Assembly (NCBI GenBank): GCA_910591455.2
Contig: OU342816.1
Span: 3,395,476 to 3,459,475 of the forward strand
Direction: 5' to 3'
Source of the DNA: Pholis gunnellus
Taxonomy: Eukaryota; Chordata; Actinopteri; Perciformes; Pholidae
DNA: 64,000 nucleotides
In this document: positions 36,846 through 51,043 of the stretch, piece by piece
Numbering within the stretch: the first letter of the stretch is position 1
Layout of the letters: each line of letters starts with the position of its first letter
Notes under the pieces: generated by a model
Seen by the model: only the letters and a program-made list of their open reading frames with translations
What the model was told of the DNA's origin: nothing
Database searches by the model: none
Program-made: the position numbers and the translations under genes

Positions 36846-39800
36846 TCTACCATTTATTTATTTGCATTATTATTTATAATATGTTGCGCTGTCTGACAAT
36901 TTACCGCTCGCACAATCATGTCTCTTCAGCCAGGATACATAACATAAATATATATATATATATATGTGGTTTGGTTCACTCTCTCTGCTCTGATGCTCAG
37001 TTTAAGCAGACAGCTTTTTCAGGGAACAAAGTGTTATGTCATGTAATCACAGGTCAGACGCTTGAGCAGTGAAGAGAACCCTACAATATACCTACTGATG
37101 GTTCTTTGATCAGCAACAGGTGTTGAGCACTGTAGCTTTTGCAAAGAAAGACAATACCGGGGGGTATCAAGGGGTCACAGATCCCTTGATTGACACTTGA
37201 GACCCCCTTAAAGCCTCAACCAGAAAATGTCGTAGGCTCCAGAAATATAGCCCCTATAGCCTCCAAAGGCTTATCCATCATCAGAGCAAAAACCAAGGGG
37301 TTCAGAGATCTCTAACATCACTAAAGAACATTTTCCTTTCTTCACATGAAGAGGTTGGATAGCCAAATGAGTCATAGTCAAGTCCAGAGTCATCGTTGTA
37401 AACCTTTGCTTAGAAAGTTATTGTCTCTGCACAAAGGTAATTCAGGAAAACACTTGACAAAGAAACATCGATTTGTCACTGTCAGCCAGGGTTTTCTGTA
37501 CGTTTGGCGTTGTGCATGTGGAGGTTGGAAACTTGGAAAATGCCAACTGCCGAGTTGTCTGGAACTCAGTATAAGGTCATCGAAGCTGAAGATCATTGTC
37601 ATACACTGTGACACATTAACATAATAATGAAATAAACCTCTGCAAATATCTTCTTAATTATCATAGAGGTTGTCCACTCCTGCACCGTTAATATGACCAC
37701 TCAGATCCTTGACTCGGCATCTGGATATGAGCAAAGACATCTTATTGCAATTCTGATAAAACCGAGGTCACACAAACTCATCAGTCTGGGAAGGAATCCT
37801 GCACAGCGAGCTAACACCTCACTACAAAGGACAGCAGCTGCAGAGGCCCAGCGATCATTTGCCACTTTCACTTTTTTCATTAACAGAGTGAGTCATCAAC
37901 CTTAGTGGCAATTCCAATACCGCAAGTATGAGTCTGAGGATCTTATTGGCTGTCTAATGCCACCAAGATTAAACAAGCAAACAGTGGAAGCCACTGCATA
38001 TAACCATGGTCGTTTTGCACACTATTGCCCTCAGCTTACTAGATTTGTCATATTAGTCCTCTTTAGAGTTTAAAGCAGGAATGCCACATGACAGTCTGTG
38101 TCTCTGTCATTCAGTTCTCCCTCCACTATTCCTTTTTTGCAGCTGTGATTAGGCCCCCCTCCCTCCATTTGCTTTTTGCAATGCATTATGGGGCACAGTA
38201 CACTGTGGACAGACTCAAATCAAGATAAGTGTGATATGGAATTACAAAGCAATCATTTTCATCTTCACCACATCAGAAATGATGCATCCCACACTAACAA
38301 CTTCAGAAGCCAGAATAAGTTTTTCTCCTTTTTAGACTGGAATTGAATCAGAGCACGCTCTGCTTTCACCATTTGCAGCTGTAAAATAAATGTATCCAAC
38401 ATTGAGATATACTTCTCAGTTCTTAAAACATTGTAGATAATCATCAAGAGAAACTGTCATCTGACGGTTTTCTTTCTCTGAATGTGTTTTGATGATCACT
38501 GACATGAATGTGTCTGAAATAATGTTTTAACAATAATATTCCGAGGGGCTTTTCTACACAATACATTCAAGCTTAAAGAAAATGTGGAGGAAACACTGGT
38601 TGTGCTGCTCTCCAGTGAAGTTTGAAGTGACAAGCTGCACACGTTTTGATTAAATATAATATTTCCGTTCACTTTCTGCGACGAGTGATTGAAACTTTTG
38701 ACATCTAAAGCTCTAAACAAATGCGGTGATAATCAGAAGTGAATTGTGGGTAATCTTCACAATTACTGACTCTACGCCGTATGTGTAATGCACTGTGTCG
38801 AGTCAATTTCATAAAGGGCGAGAGACCCGTGGCACATTAATTCCATTTCTACACATTCGCCTCCATCATATTATGACCCTGCAAATTGCAGGCTATCTTT
38901 TTGATGATGTGCAATACGAACATCAGACGGCATGAAGTGGAAAGATAGATGTGAGCCGGAGACAAAAACTGAAAAAAAAAACAGAATCCAGCCCTGACTC
39001 CTTCTTCACTGTCAACTTTTATCGTTAATGTTTAATGTTTTTTGCAGAAATGGGTCGGGATGAAAAGCAACTTCTTATGAGTGTGTGTGTTAATCAGGCT
39101 AATGGTCCTATAAAGGAGTCGCATGTCGGATAGAAGAGTGAAAGAGTCCCGAAATGAAATATTAAATGAATACTGGCGAAAGTGCAGTTTCTCTTCTCCG
39201 GGGAGACGCTTGCTGCAAGTACGACTAATAACCAAACACCCTTCCTTGCTTTTAATTCGCTCTGTCCAGGGAGCCGGTGAGAGGTGTGACAGGCCTGCCC
39301 TGCTCCTGACCTATCAGCTGAATAATTACAGCTAACCTCCTTCTCCACAGGGCTTCACTGCTATTAACGGCCCCGCTGTCACACACTAATGGGAAATCAA
39401 GGCCGTGGCAGTGTCGCGGCGGCAGACTTGAGTCACCGGGGACCTGGGTGGACGTATTCGGGTCAAATCCTTTAACACTCCTCCTCGCTGTTCAAAAAGG
39501 CAGATTGGAGATGTTCTACGACGGGTGTTTTCATGACGTTGCTCCGTCTCCCGAGCGTATTTCAGTCTGGATGCTGTTGTTTTTTTGTTCACACTGACAG
39601 AGAATGAATGCACATTTGAACAGGTCAAATCTGCAGATCTTTTAGTTATTCCACTGCTAACAAAAACGCCCTCTGTTCTAGCCGAAGCTATATTTACCAT
39701 CACAATTTGTTTTCATTGCATTTCTGTGGCCCTGCCGGCTAAACCGTCGAACACAGACACCAGCCCGCCCACTCACAGACGTGAAGGCTAAAAGAGCGAC

Positions 39801-40768
39801 ATTTCTCCCAAAAGTTATTTTTCTTTAATTCGAGAAAAAAAAAACTAAATTGTAGTTCATTTCTCTTCATGCTTTGTGACAGTAAACGTTGTCAGCTCCA
39901 GGGGAAACTTGTCAGGAGTTAATTAAACGATGTTAAAGTTCTTACTCAGGTGACCTGTCGATTGAGTCGACGTGAAGCTCTGCTGTTTGAACAATGGCAG
40001 CCTGTTTGCACTACAGGCATGTGGACAGCTCAAGGTATCCTCATACAACGGTTGGTATGATATCTTACAAAAAAAGCGACGGCTTTTTTTTCCTGCGTTT
40101 CTCTACAAAATTCCAGCAACTCATGTCAATTTCCAAAATAAACTTTGTGGCGTTACTTAAGTACGAAACAGTAATGCTTCCTCCTATTCGACATAACACC
40201 TCGTCCCTCACTCTGCATATCTTTGACATCACTCCTTTTTTTTTTTTTTACTCCACAGTCTCTCTGAGGCTCAGTGACTTAGTTAAAGACCTGATGTTGT
40301 ATTTACATAAACCCATTCAGCCTGGGTGAGTAAATCACACGCCGGAGCTGCAGAATAACAACCGTGTTTTGACAGCGACGAGCAGGAACCACAGCTCATT
40401 GTGCTGCAGTCAGTTGCTCGCTGTTGCTGGCGACACACACATGCTGCTGTCACCTCCGTCTTTAAAGCGGATTTATACAGCATGCTATATATTCTGTTTG
40501 CGATTGCCTCCACCAGGCACACGTCCAAATGCAGCATGAGTAACAGGAGCCAAACTGCTCTTCACTGACTCTTCAGCTAAGAGAACGTCATGAAGAATGT
40601 CAGCCAGTTTAGAGTTCACATCATATTGAAAGGCCCAAACTAGTCTCCTTTTCTGTCCATTTACCACAAATACATTTCGGCAGCCATTGTTATCTAGTTA
40701 TTTTACTTCATTGTGAAAATCAACTCAGAAAGAAACTTGGTGGAGTTCAGTATTTTATCACAATGAAC
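36846..40768. other. Non-coding region downstream of galnt10
   Basis: A TA run lies at 36951-36965. 40028-40180 is a repeat copy listed separately. Blocks at 38770-38960 and 39080-39380 are rich in 'taat' words and could be regulatory, but no gene was recognised on either strand. Confidence 0.5.
40028..40180 (+). repeat. Dispersed repeat family, copy 2
   Basis: It contains 'tatcctcatacaacggttgg', 'tatgatatctta', 'ccagcaactcatgtcaattt' and 'ccaaaataaactttgtggcg', in the same order as the block at 9905-10240. Similarity is partial, consistent with an old family. Confidence 0.45.
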
Positions 40769-41537
40769 TAGGGCTGCAACTAACGATTATTTTAATAATC
40801 GATTAATCTGTCGATTATTTGTTCGATTAATCGATGAATCGGATACAAAAAACAAAAAAGCATTAATTTCCAACCCTTTGGTGACCCTTTGGCTGACAGT
40901 GCACATTCACAGAGCAACACATCTTCAGAAAGTGCACAAACAGGTTGCTCGAACATCCCTGAGCTCTTAAAGTAATTATTTAAAAAAATAAATGGACTAA
41001 TATCAGGAGTGGGGTTCAGCGGGTTTACCCACGCCTCTCAGTGAAGGGTAGACACGCGCTGATCCACTCAGTGAACGGCTTTCAGGCCGATAAGCCACGC
41101 CCCCTCTCCGGCGCGTCCATCACGATGCACGCGAATGAACACAAATAGTCCCCGGCAGCGTTCATCGCGTTCGCGTTCATCGCGTTTGGTGTTCACACAC
41201 CTGTGTGAACACCAAACGCAGTGAAGAGGTCCCCGGCGATCGCGTTTCCCGGCGATCGCGTTTGGTCGCGATCGCCGGCGCGAATGGCGCGAAAATAATA
41301 CAAATCGCGTAAATCAACTTCCGGTGTCGTCATGGCAACGTTTATACGCTGGTCAGCGTCAGCTACAGAACCGGAGTCCTGTTCCATTATTTCCTGCTGC
41401 TGTGAACACTCAAACATCTCCGCCACTTATTGAGTCGCGTAATAATCGCCGACACAACGAATCGATAATGAAATTCGTTGCCAACTCTTTTAATAATCGA
41501 TTTTTATCGATTTTATCGATTCGTTGTTGCAGACCTA
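40769..41537 (+). mobile_element. hAT-like non-autonomous DNA element, copy 2
   Basis: It has the same inverted ends as 6827-7609 (TAGGGCTGCAACTAACGATT at the left, GTTGCAGACCTA at the right). The flanks share AATGAAC (40762-40768 and 41539-41545). Shared internal blocks include cgcgaatgaacacaaatag and cgataatgaaattcgttgcc; the middles otherwise differ. It has an internal 18-bp inverted repeat at 41182-41219 and a GCGATCGC-rich segment. No transposase is encoded. Confidence 0.8.
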
Positions 41538-41950
41538 GAATGAACGTCATGTCTACAAGAGCAATAACCAGGACTTGGAAGGACCCGGGTGCACATTCTT
41601 CAGGTAAATGGCATATTGACCTACTTTAAGTCTGTTACTCGTCAGTCAGGCAGTGATCATCTACACTGTGCTTAAAAACAGCCAAACTGACAATTGACTT
41701 ATCATTATTTTGAAGTTTTGAAGTGCAAATAGATTTGCACAGCATAGCCACGTAATTTAGACAAAAATAAAAGATGACACAATGTCCACTGTGATGGATT
41801 ACCTATCTCAAGTTTGAAGTCTCTGAAAGTTTATTTACTTAGTGTACAGAAATGAACATGTTCAAAAATGTGCTTTAACTGTGCTTTAGATGGTCAGCAT
41901 TGATATAAGTTGTACATGATTTGAAGTACATGAGGTAAAACCTTAAACTG

Positions 41951-42068
41951 TTCCGACTAACGTCTTTTCTCAGTATAGCTGACTCGTGCATTTTACAGTC
42001 AAAAGGCCGAGCTCAGTAACTGAGGAAGATATTTTGTCTCCGTCCGTCTTAGAGTGGAGGAGGACGGC
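41951..42068 (+). repeat. 118-bp repeated sequence, copy A
   Basis: It is identical over 117 of 118 positions to 46560-46677 in the same orientation; the single difference is TTCCG/TTCCT at the fifth base. Similarity stops sharply at both ends. No inverted ends, poly-A tail or target duplication was seen. The segment ends in a short stem-capable CCGTCC...GGACGG. Confidence 0.9.
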
Positions 42069-45000
42069 ACCCATTGGTGACCTCAAGCACCATATACGAC
42101 ATGCTCTAAGCATGGGTATAATCAAAATGGCCACGAGTCATGATCTTCGCTGAGCAAATTCATGCTGTCCAGAGGATGAACCCTCTGTGATTGTGAAAGC
42201 CCAAATAGCTTTTCTAAAAGCACCAACATCTAGACATGAATTCCAGGTGTAGCTCCAGCACTTTTAAGGCTGTTATAAAAGCACAATTGTCAGTATGTCT
42301 GTCTTTCTGTCCCACACTTTCATTTTGTTGGTGTAGAGCACATTGCAGCCTCTAGGGGCCGCCACCAAGGTTGTTTTATTTTGGCCCGTTTCAACATATA
42401 CGTATACGAGTATTTTATTTCATATAATGTGTCCTTTAAATGCCATGCGGGACACATTAAACTCTTCAAAAGGATTAAATAGTATACATGAGAGTGAGAT
42501 TGAGAAACTGTGGAATGACATCTGCAAAATAAGGCCAATCCGCATAATAAAGCTGCACCATTCTTCACCGAACTGACGGCTTTTACAGGGAAGGAGGAGC
42601 TGTGATGGATGTCAAGCCTGAGTTTCTAAGATCACACTGAAGTGCTTGCTTGAAAGTCACAAAGATGAAAAGGAACCACTTTTCTTTCTGCACCCCCAAG
42701 ATGGCCCTTCATTTTATTCCCATTTCATTGTCTTTCAAGTGGTATGTCATGTCATGTCATGAGGTGCACTCCATCCTACATTTTAAGCATCTATTTAAGA
42801 GCTTGAGGGCTTTTCTTCTGATAGGAAGACGACAACTGAACAAAAATCAACCTTCTCCCTTTGGTATGTTTCACCACTCTGTGACGTTCACTGCATTCCA
42901 GGAGGTATTTTTGTCATCAATTGGTGTAATTCAATCTCTGTGTATTCTATAATCTCTCCATGTCTACTGAACTTGGTAACTTTCTACATTTCCCAGAGTG
43001 CCTTTCAACAGTCCCCAATAACATTGGCATGATAATGCTTTCAGCAACATACATAGCCACAGACAACGGGGTGACAAAAAAGAGGGTCATTCTGGTATTT
43101 CCCACTACTGTAGTACTAGAAATGTGTATTATTTAATCTACATGCTGTTTTCTACACTAATGCTGGTCAAACATTGGTACAATATGGAAGGTCTCAAAGA
43201 ACGAGTCAATGAGTACGACGTTCTCTTGGTTAAGCCTCCTTTCACTTCCTCCCTTTTTGAAATTCATTTTTAGATAATTGGTGTTCTCAATCCACACGTT
43301 GACTTTCTCAAACCACCGTCTCCCTTCGACTCCTTTCTTCCCGTCTACACACTGACACTGACTCTAAAGCCTCGCCCACGTCCTCCTCTCATCCATCCAC
43401 AGAGGCGTTCATCCCCCCCAACAATGGAATCAATCACAGGTAGGAAAAAAGAAAGAATGAAATAAAATATGGTAATATATTCTTTGAAAAAAAAAAAAAG
43501 GTCATCCCAGACAATCAACAATTAAAGGGTCAGAGAAATCCCTCACAGGCCGCAGAAAAGAAGAAGAAATAGCACATTGTCTTCATTTTTGTTCGCCATG
43601 CTTGGGAACGTGATGAATGAGTTTTGCTGAAACAAGAACGTAAAATTCCTGAATAAATTAAAGACGGGGAAAGTAAATGTCGAGGCAATCAGAGCAATGC
43701 ATTCTAGACTGAACACTAGCCATCGGACAAGGCGGCAGAAACAAAGCTAGAGACCAAAGCTCAACTGCTGCAGTGATCAAAGCACCCTCGGCTCAATACG
43801 AACGGGTTGAACAGAACTAGCATCAGAAGATGAAGATATTGTTATTTGTAGTGCTGCTAACATAAAATATCAAAATCCTGTGGTCAACAAAATCAAACGG
43901 GTTCATTGGGAACATTGATTTGCTGAATAGATTTAATTTCAAATCCTCCTACGAGTGTAAAGTCCAAATTGTAATCCAATCAAAGGCTGTGGCTAATGGG
44001 AACGTTTTAAGCCTCAATCTAGCAAACCCACAACATTCAGTGCTTTTTAAATCCAACAGCAGGATGAGGTCGAGGCCACAGGTTTGCTGCATTGCATGGG
44101 AATCATGAATAGTCTGTACATTTCTTGCAGGGCTTCGTGACTCTGTTGTGCAGGTCAAATAAATTAACTTTATTCTACTGGCAGCCATGAATATTAAAGA
44201 AATATATGGTAAAGTTTAGCTCAATGGGAATTTTTTGATGCATCTTCTGGTGATCACACAAAACAAACGTCATGACAATCAGGTTTGTGGATTGGAGTTG
44301 GTTCGACGATAATTAGAAATACAAAAATTGTTTAATTAAGCCGACAATTCCCTGAATCTGTATCAGCAGACAAATCTAGATAAACCTGGTAGCTACAACA
44401 TCATTTGATGAGGATTATCCTTGTGCATAGTGGATGGTTGGTAAGAATTCCTCAAAGTACCAGCTCCTGCTGAAAAATAAGGATCGGGAGAAGAAACACT
44501 CACACCCTGCAATTTCAAATGAGTTTTGGCAACGACGAGCTCACCGTTTCAGCTGCCATATAGCGGCTTTGTTGTATTGCTTTCCTCCTTAAATTAAACG
44601 CAGCTGCTGGAAAACCAAACACATTTACTTCTCGGTTTATTCAGGAACCCATTCACTGCAGGCGCCGCGCAGAAGGTTTTTAAGAAACTCATCCTCTGGA
44701 CTCTTATTCAAGGGACTACAGCTAAAGTCAAGCTTCCCTCCAACACACACCCTCCACTCTGAGTGCCTTACAAAGAGCAATCATATCAGAATAAGGATGA
44801 TGAATTGATGTCTGTCACTGAAGGGGGGATTAATATTACAGTAGTATATAGTCTACATGATCTAATTAAAGGGGAACTCCACCAATTTTACACATCAAAG
44901 TTTGTTCATGTGAGTATTCCTGCAACGTGTTTGGCTCAGCTTTTCTCCAGGCCTCCCAATCCGGCCTTTTGCAATTGGTTCAAACACATATCCTCATATG

Positions 45001-45411
45001 AACTTCATGCCTTTCACTTATAACGGAGCCCTTTGCATTCAATCAATTCCTTAGTTAGACAGCAAGCAAACACAACACAACAGCTGTCTGCTTGAGTTTG
45101 ATGAGAACACTGAGACTAAACCAAACAGTAAACGTGCCGTGAAGCTACAACTATGAATCTATATATCATATTAGATTAATTATCGATATCTAAACATATA
45201 TACATGTAGGTTTAGGTTTCCCAATCTGAGTCAAATTCTTTCCAATCACCAATGTATCCGGAGCCCCGGTTGGAAATGTTGGCTGTGTGTAAATCTTCAG
45301 ACTTTACACTGTAAACGTGACCTACTTAGTTCAGTTTCATCCAGCCCATAAAATTCATTAATCCTTCATGGAGAAATTTCCATTGCAGACATTAAATCAA
45401 ATACTAAAAAA

Positions 45412-45437
<26 letters not shown>
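45412..45437 (+). repeat. (AC)n microsatellite
   Basis: A run of 13 AC units, directly visible. Confidence 0.95.
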
Positions 45438-45443
<6 letters not shown>

Positions 45444-46559
45444 AGAGCAACCTTCAGAAACTAGCTCCATGTTCAGCAGCATGAATGTGTCACATAAAGA
45501 AGCGTGAAGAGTGAAGAGCCTCTAATGCTTCTGCCTCGCCTCCATTCAGCGTCCCCCAAAAACCCTCCGACTTGTCAGAGTAATTTTCTTCACTTGAAAT
45601 TAGCTGCTTCTAATAAAATTATAATTCAGTTATTACAAGCACAGTGACGCCTCAAGTGCTGCCCCTAAGCCCTGTCTGGCTTATGGAAATGTATCCGCCA
45701 GATGCACTTAAGCCTCATGCAAATGGATTTTAATTTGGTGGAAATTGGTTCGGTTCATTAACGCGACATTACCCTCGCTGGGGAGTGGAATCTCACCATT
45801 CGTCAAAAACACGTCGACATCCGTTCAATTTGACTGAAGGAGCGCTCTAAATGATGATTAGGTCGCTCCACTTGGAAATACTCGCTGGGCTTCCTATGAA
45901 GTCAATAACTACATTTACAGCAAATGATTTCTGGCAAAAAACTTTCCAGCTGATCCAGTTATGACCTGGAATCTATTTTAGAAAGGAGAGGAACTGTGAC
46001 TCAGGGAGAAACCAAGACAACGCATGTATCACGATGCATCAAAGGCACTGTTGTGGAGAAAATATTGCATTTCAGAGTGTTTAGGCGATCTTCTCTTTGA
46101 TGAAAAATAGATGCCAAATAGAAGTATCTGATGACGGCCTGTCAGCTTTTTTTATACTCTGTCACATCCAGGCTTTCCTTTCCATCCACTGTAAGTGTTT
46201 ACAAATATAAAAACAGCTCACAGCACAAGCTGTCTTCTCCTTTTTACACTGAAATATTAAATATTAGCACTAGTCCTCATGAATTTAAGATGGTTTCTCA
46301 CGTCGCTTTCATAGTCACTGTGCAAATCAAAGTGTAGCCGGGTGTTTTCGTGGATACACACTCTGCACCAGTGTTCTTCTCTTTGAACCATTCTGAGGAT
46401 TTCTAGAAATGAAAGTTATGTCAAAGCAGTTCAAATATTCTGTCAAGAGTATGAATAAAGAAATATTTATGTAAGTGTCCTTAATGCTCTGTCAAGTGAG
46501 GAGATGTTCTCTTTACAGAAAGAATGACATCATTGTTTCAAGGCTTTCAGCCTGAACGA

Positions 46560-46677
46560 TTCCTACTAACGTCTTTTCTCAGTATAGCTGACTCGTGCAT
46601 TTTACAGTCAAAAGGCCGAGCTCAGTAACTGAGGAAGATATTTTGTCTCCGTCCGTCTTAGAGTGGAGGAGGACGGC
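46560..46677 (+). repeat. 118-bp repeated sequence, copy B
   Basis: The partner of 41951-42068, 4.6 kb downstream with one mismatch. The flanking bases differ from those of copy A. The reverse strand is open for about 31 codons in one frame, but the predicted peptide is not recognised. Confidence 0.9.
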
Positions 46678-46894
46678 TGCTTCTGGTATTGAAAAAGAAC
46701 AGTTTGCTGTTGCTGTGGTAATTGCATGGCATACTGCAGGCGATTGCTGGACCTAAGATTCTATCCAATCAATCTGTGTCAGACTGCAAAGTATCCCTTC
46801 TAAGGCATGTCAGATTGTGAGATGGATGCCTAGCGTGACACATCATTAACTCACATCACCCACCTGCACCACTCTCATTTTTATGTGACCATAT

Positions 46895-47210
46895 GGCCGA
46901 TGCGGAAGCTTCTTAAAACCTGCATTCTCTCTAACTCCCAGCAGGGGGCGACTCTGGTTGTATAGAATCCAATGAAGAAATAGCCCTATTTCTCACTTGA
47001 TTTATTTACTCAGTAAACATTGTGAACATGACTTTATGGTCTCAATCGCTAGCTTCAAGTCTTCTTCAGTACAGCAACAGACCATAAAGTGGAGTAGGCT
47101 TTAGGCCAGGCTTTCTGTGATTGACAGGTCGCTGCCGCTACCAGAGATGTACTTGGCGTCTCTACGTCACTCCTCCGCATTCCAAATATAGTAACTTCCA
47201 TTCATTGGCT
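46895..47210 (+). repeat. Interspersed repeat with 'cagcagggggcgactc', copy 1
   Basis: It reads tgcggaagcttcttaaaacc, then cccagcagggggcgactc, tatagaatcc, 'ctcacttgatttatttactc' and 'tttatggtctcaatcgctag'. The same chain of words occurs at 52483-52680. I recall it as an abundant fish repeat. The 3' end is uncertain. Confidence 0.65.
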
Positions 47211-50200
47211 GCAGAAAAAAAACAAAAGTGTCGTCGACCATAACCCAAGATGGTGACGGTGAAATAGCCATCATCATTTCACCTACACAAACGTATCCCT
47301 GGCTGTTTACGCCATAGTGGAGCTTTTTTATTTTAAGGGAAAGTGGCTGTCCCATGCAATCATTCAGAGGTAGATTATTCCATCAACCTGTGCTGATATA
47401 TGGCCGCTTCCCTCCTGGGCACCCTTGATAAAAAAAAAAAAAGCTTTTTACACCAGCTAATAAATTTCATCTTGGTGTGATCGACCTGAAGAAAAGAAAA
47501 AGGTTAAAGTCCTTGAAGGCTGCTTATAATTGTATGGAGTATTACACAAAACTATTTGCTGTTGTATTGTAATCACTTACTTAATAAATTCATATAGTAG
47601 CTGTGAAGACATGCGTCGGTGGATGACGACACAGACTGAATCTTCACTTTCACTCTTCCTGCATCCTGCGAGCGGCACCGTGGTCCTCTAAGCCACCTGA
47701 CTCGGTGAAACACATCTTAATTTCCAAAATATTAAATATGTTTTATCCGTGAATTCTGTGTCTCCCTCATGAGCTGAAACAATCCCATAAAGTGTCTTTT
47801 GTCCTGGAACAGAAGCATTCATCGGCTGCACAAAGAGCTGAGGTTCGCCGTCTTGCCCCCGTAGCCCTCGCGCTGTCATTGCGCGTACTGATGCGCTTCT
47901 TCGTCTCGCTCTTATAGTCACGCTCACAACGGCTCAGAGCTGACAGAATGAATAGCTTCTTTCACATGTTGCCATTCAATACTTCTTCATTCTGACGATG
48001 ACATGTGAACTATGGGCGCTGTATAGAGCGCCTTTCTTCACTGATTTAAACTTCTGTAAATTCTTCTTTGCCGTTCTTATCTTCGCCATTTCCGAAAGAC
48101 TGGTATGACTGACAGGGTTATTAATAGTTCATTATGAGTATCTCCAGAGTAAATCAGGCTGTGCACATGATTTCAATGCATATGAAAGAAATGCATATGA
48201 CTTTACAGATCACATGCATATTGTGTTCTCCCTATACCGTCCTAACGATTCATGTTTTAATCCAATGTAAAGCAAATGTTATAGTAAATGACTGTTTTGA
48301 TGCATGCTGGTGGAGACCCCCGTGGTTTCCGTAGTGGAAACTGTTGGAGTTTGCTGGTTCCTGGGCTTTACGATTGAAACACCTAAAGTAGGTAAGATGT
48401 GCTAAAACGTTGATTTCTAGAATGAAAAAAGGAAGACTCACACTCGATAATAAATGAATGTTTGTAATGTACAGATGATAAACATATTTTGGGCAACTCA
48501 TGAAGAAACTAAGACTGGAAATACATCATTGTCAGCATTCTCCTTTTCCACTAAACTGAACTTCAGCTCGAGACTGCCAACAACCAGACATGTGCAGAAA
48601 AAAAGCTTCTCTAACGTTAAAGGATCAATCATTAAAACAAATCAAACCAATAGGAGCCTTTGGCCTCGGTCGCTGTCAGTTCAGACATTGTTCACGCCAT
48701 GAAAAAAATAATAAACCAGCTGCAGTAATACCGACACAGGTACTGATTTTACACCTCACAGGCACTGTCCTCTCTCTCCAGTCTGACAAGAATCAGTGTT
48801 GTATCAAGCTGTCTGTCGGCTTTTCACTGTTCTGTCAAGCTTCACAGGAGGTGGACGCCTTCGCTGCGTTTCATTCCTGTTTGAAAGGTGACGTGGTGGA
48901 TTTCTTTTGAGGGCAGCCTTTTCAACAGAGCCACTCATGAGTTCCTCATGCAGAGCAGTGCTGAAATGAGTCAGTCTCAGACCTCGACAGCAAAGCCATT
49001 ACATGCAGAGCACACACACCAGAGCACATGAAACCAGCCCCCCCCCAAAACACTCTCCACTGCTTTCATCTGGTTATAGATATAGATCCATCGTCCCCTC
49101 TGCCATAGCATCACAGCAACAAACCACACCGTGACGTGTGTAGAGTGGATATATCTGATTTCTTATATGTAGTTATGTTATGGTGTATAATGTAATTTAT
49201 AAATGTATTATTGTGAGGCGCTGTACAGACTGTGGTTGCACATGACCTGGAAGAAAATAAAAATATAATAATCGTGGTTTCTTTGTGTCTTGTGGGGAAC
49301 AGCAGAGAGTAAAAAGCAGTATGAATTCCTTTTAGCTAACTAGTACAACTGTTTATCATTTACTTTCTGCTAACTTAAGGTCAACTATCACTAAAATGAG
49401 AATAGGTGCTGAACCTTTGTCGATTACCTTGGTGCTAACTGTCATCAGCAGGTGGAAAGCAAGAAGTAGGAACTTGGCTTGGGTCTGAAGGAGTGGGAGC
49501 ATTTATTCAACAATAAATAGCCTTAACTGTTGACATACTGCTATGCTCACATATAGATTACTGCTAGCTCCATACTCACACAAACACCATATAAGAAATC
49601 ATTTTCTAATAGGTTTCATATGTAGTTTGTACATATAGGTTTTTTACTACATATATACATATATTTCACATATAGAAATTCTAAATATGTGCATATATTA
49701 CTCCTCTACACTCATGCACACTGACGATTATCGTGCATTAATAATAGACTGGAGCTGAACGTAAACACAGCCTGCCAGTTTTGCTAAACTTGAAAAGAAA
49801 CTGCGAGCGAGGAGGAAAGCGACTAAATAATAAATGAGGGACGGCTTCTTGTTTTCCTGCTCGAGTTATATGGATGCTTCACATTCCAGTGAATCCTGAT
49901 GCAGAAATATGACGCTAGGGCTCGGAAGACACGATCCCTCTGTATCACGCCGGTGAACATTAAGGGAGAAGATATCACAGGTTGAAGCTGTTTTTCTGTC
50001 CTACTGTGAATAACTGTGCGACGAACTTTTCACCCTCATAGACCTCTTGAAATAAAAGTGATTTCATCTTTATCACACTTTGCCCAAGAACGACAGGGAA
50101 ACCTCACATTTAAAGAGTCAGATTAGTGCAGAACAGTGCTGTCACTCACCCTGAGTTATTATATACCAAAACTCACGGGTCACACTTTAAACTTTGCGTA

Positions 50201-51040
50201 ATTTCATGATCTTTTTTAATCATACAGCAAGGTGACTGTACAGAACCAGGATAACATTATAGTCTCTTAGACATCACTAACGAGATTTAGAAATGTCCCT
50301 CTGTTAACCAGAGTTTGTGTTTGTCACATATCCGTCACTGGAGCCGGACAAAAATGTCTGTTTTCTGTCGGCAATAAGGCCGGATGAGCGAAGACAATGG
50401 AGGAGCATGATAGGCTGAGACACCTGTCAGTCAAGCCAACACGGCCTCACAAAAAACAGGCCTCTATATTATCATATTACAATATATGATGTGTTTTCTT
50501 CAAACTAATTTTGAAAGCTCTATAAGTTTCAACAAAAACTATACTCCAGCCAAAACTTAAATCCTGAGGGAAACACTTTGTGCCAGCTTGAAAGGTGTTG
50601 CTTGGACGTGCAGCAATTACCACGGATTCAAAAGGCAAATCAGAGTAAGTGTGAAAGGAAAGAAAAACATGTCCCAAAAAAAGTATTTAATCAAACCTGC
50701 AGCCAAGTCCATTGATCCTCTGTCGGTGTGAATCCAGTTGGTTCTCTCACAACAAACAGCCCCACTAACAAGGGAAGTGGTGTGATGAAAGAGCATACGC
50801 TATTATATAAAATTGGTTTGAAACCCAGCGGTTGCTGTTTTGAATTCCTGAGCAAAGAAGAAGGTGAAGAAGAAAGTACCTTCTCCTTTTATTTTTTACA
50901 TTACAGTAAGAAAGCCTTGCAGCAGATTATGAACCCCAAAGACTCGGCAGCAGAATGTGCCTTCAGGGATAAAGATGCTGCCTCATAGCATCGTGCTCCC
51001 TGCTCTGCACTCCATATAGCCTGCTGTAGTCAAATGGATG

Positions 51041-51043
<3 letters not shown>

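Larger units (their letters stand above)
41538..46559. other. Non-coding region with one repeated 118-mer
   Basis: It holds the first copy of a 118-bp duplicate (41951-42068), a CA run (45412-45437) and a candidate regulatory block (45570-45800). No gene was recognised. Confidence 0.5.

Noticed and set aside
43404..43440. Possible 37-base exon between ccacag and GTAGGA
   Set aside because: Very short, with no coding similarity and no neighbouring exons to join.
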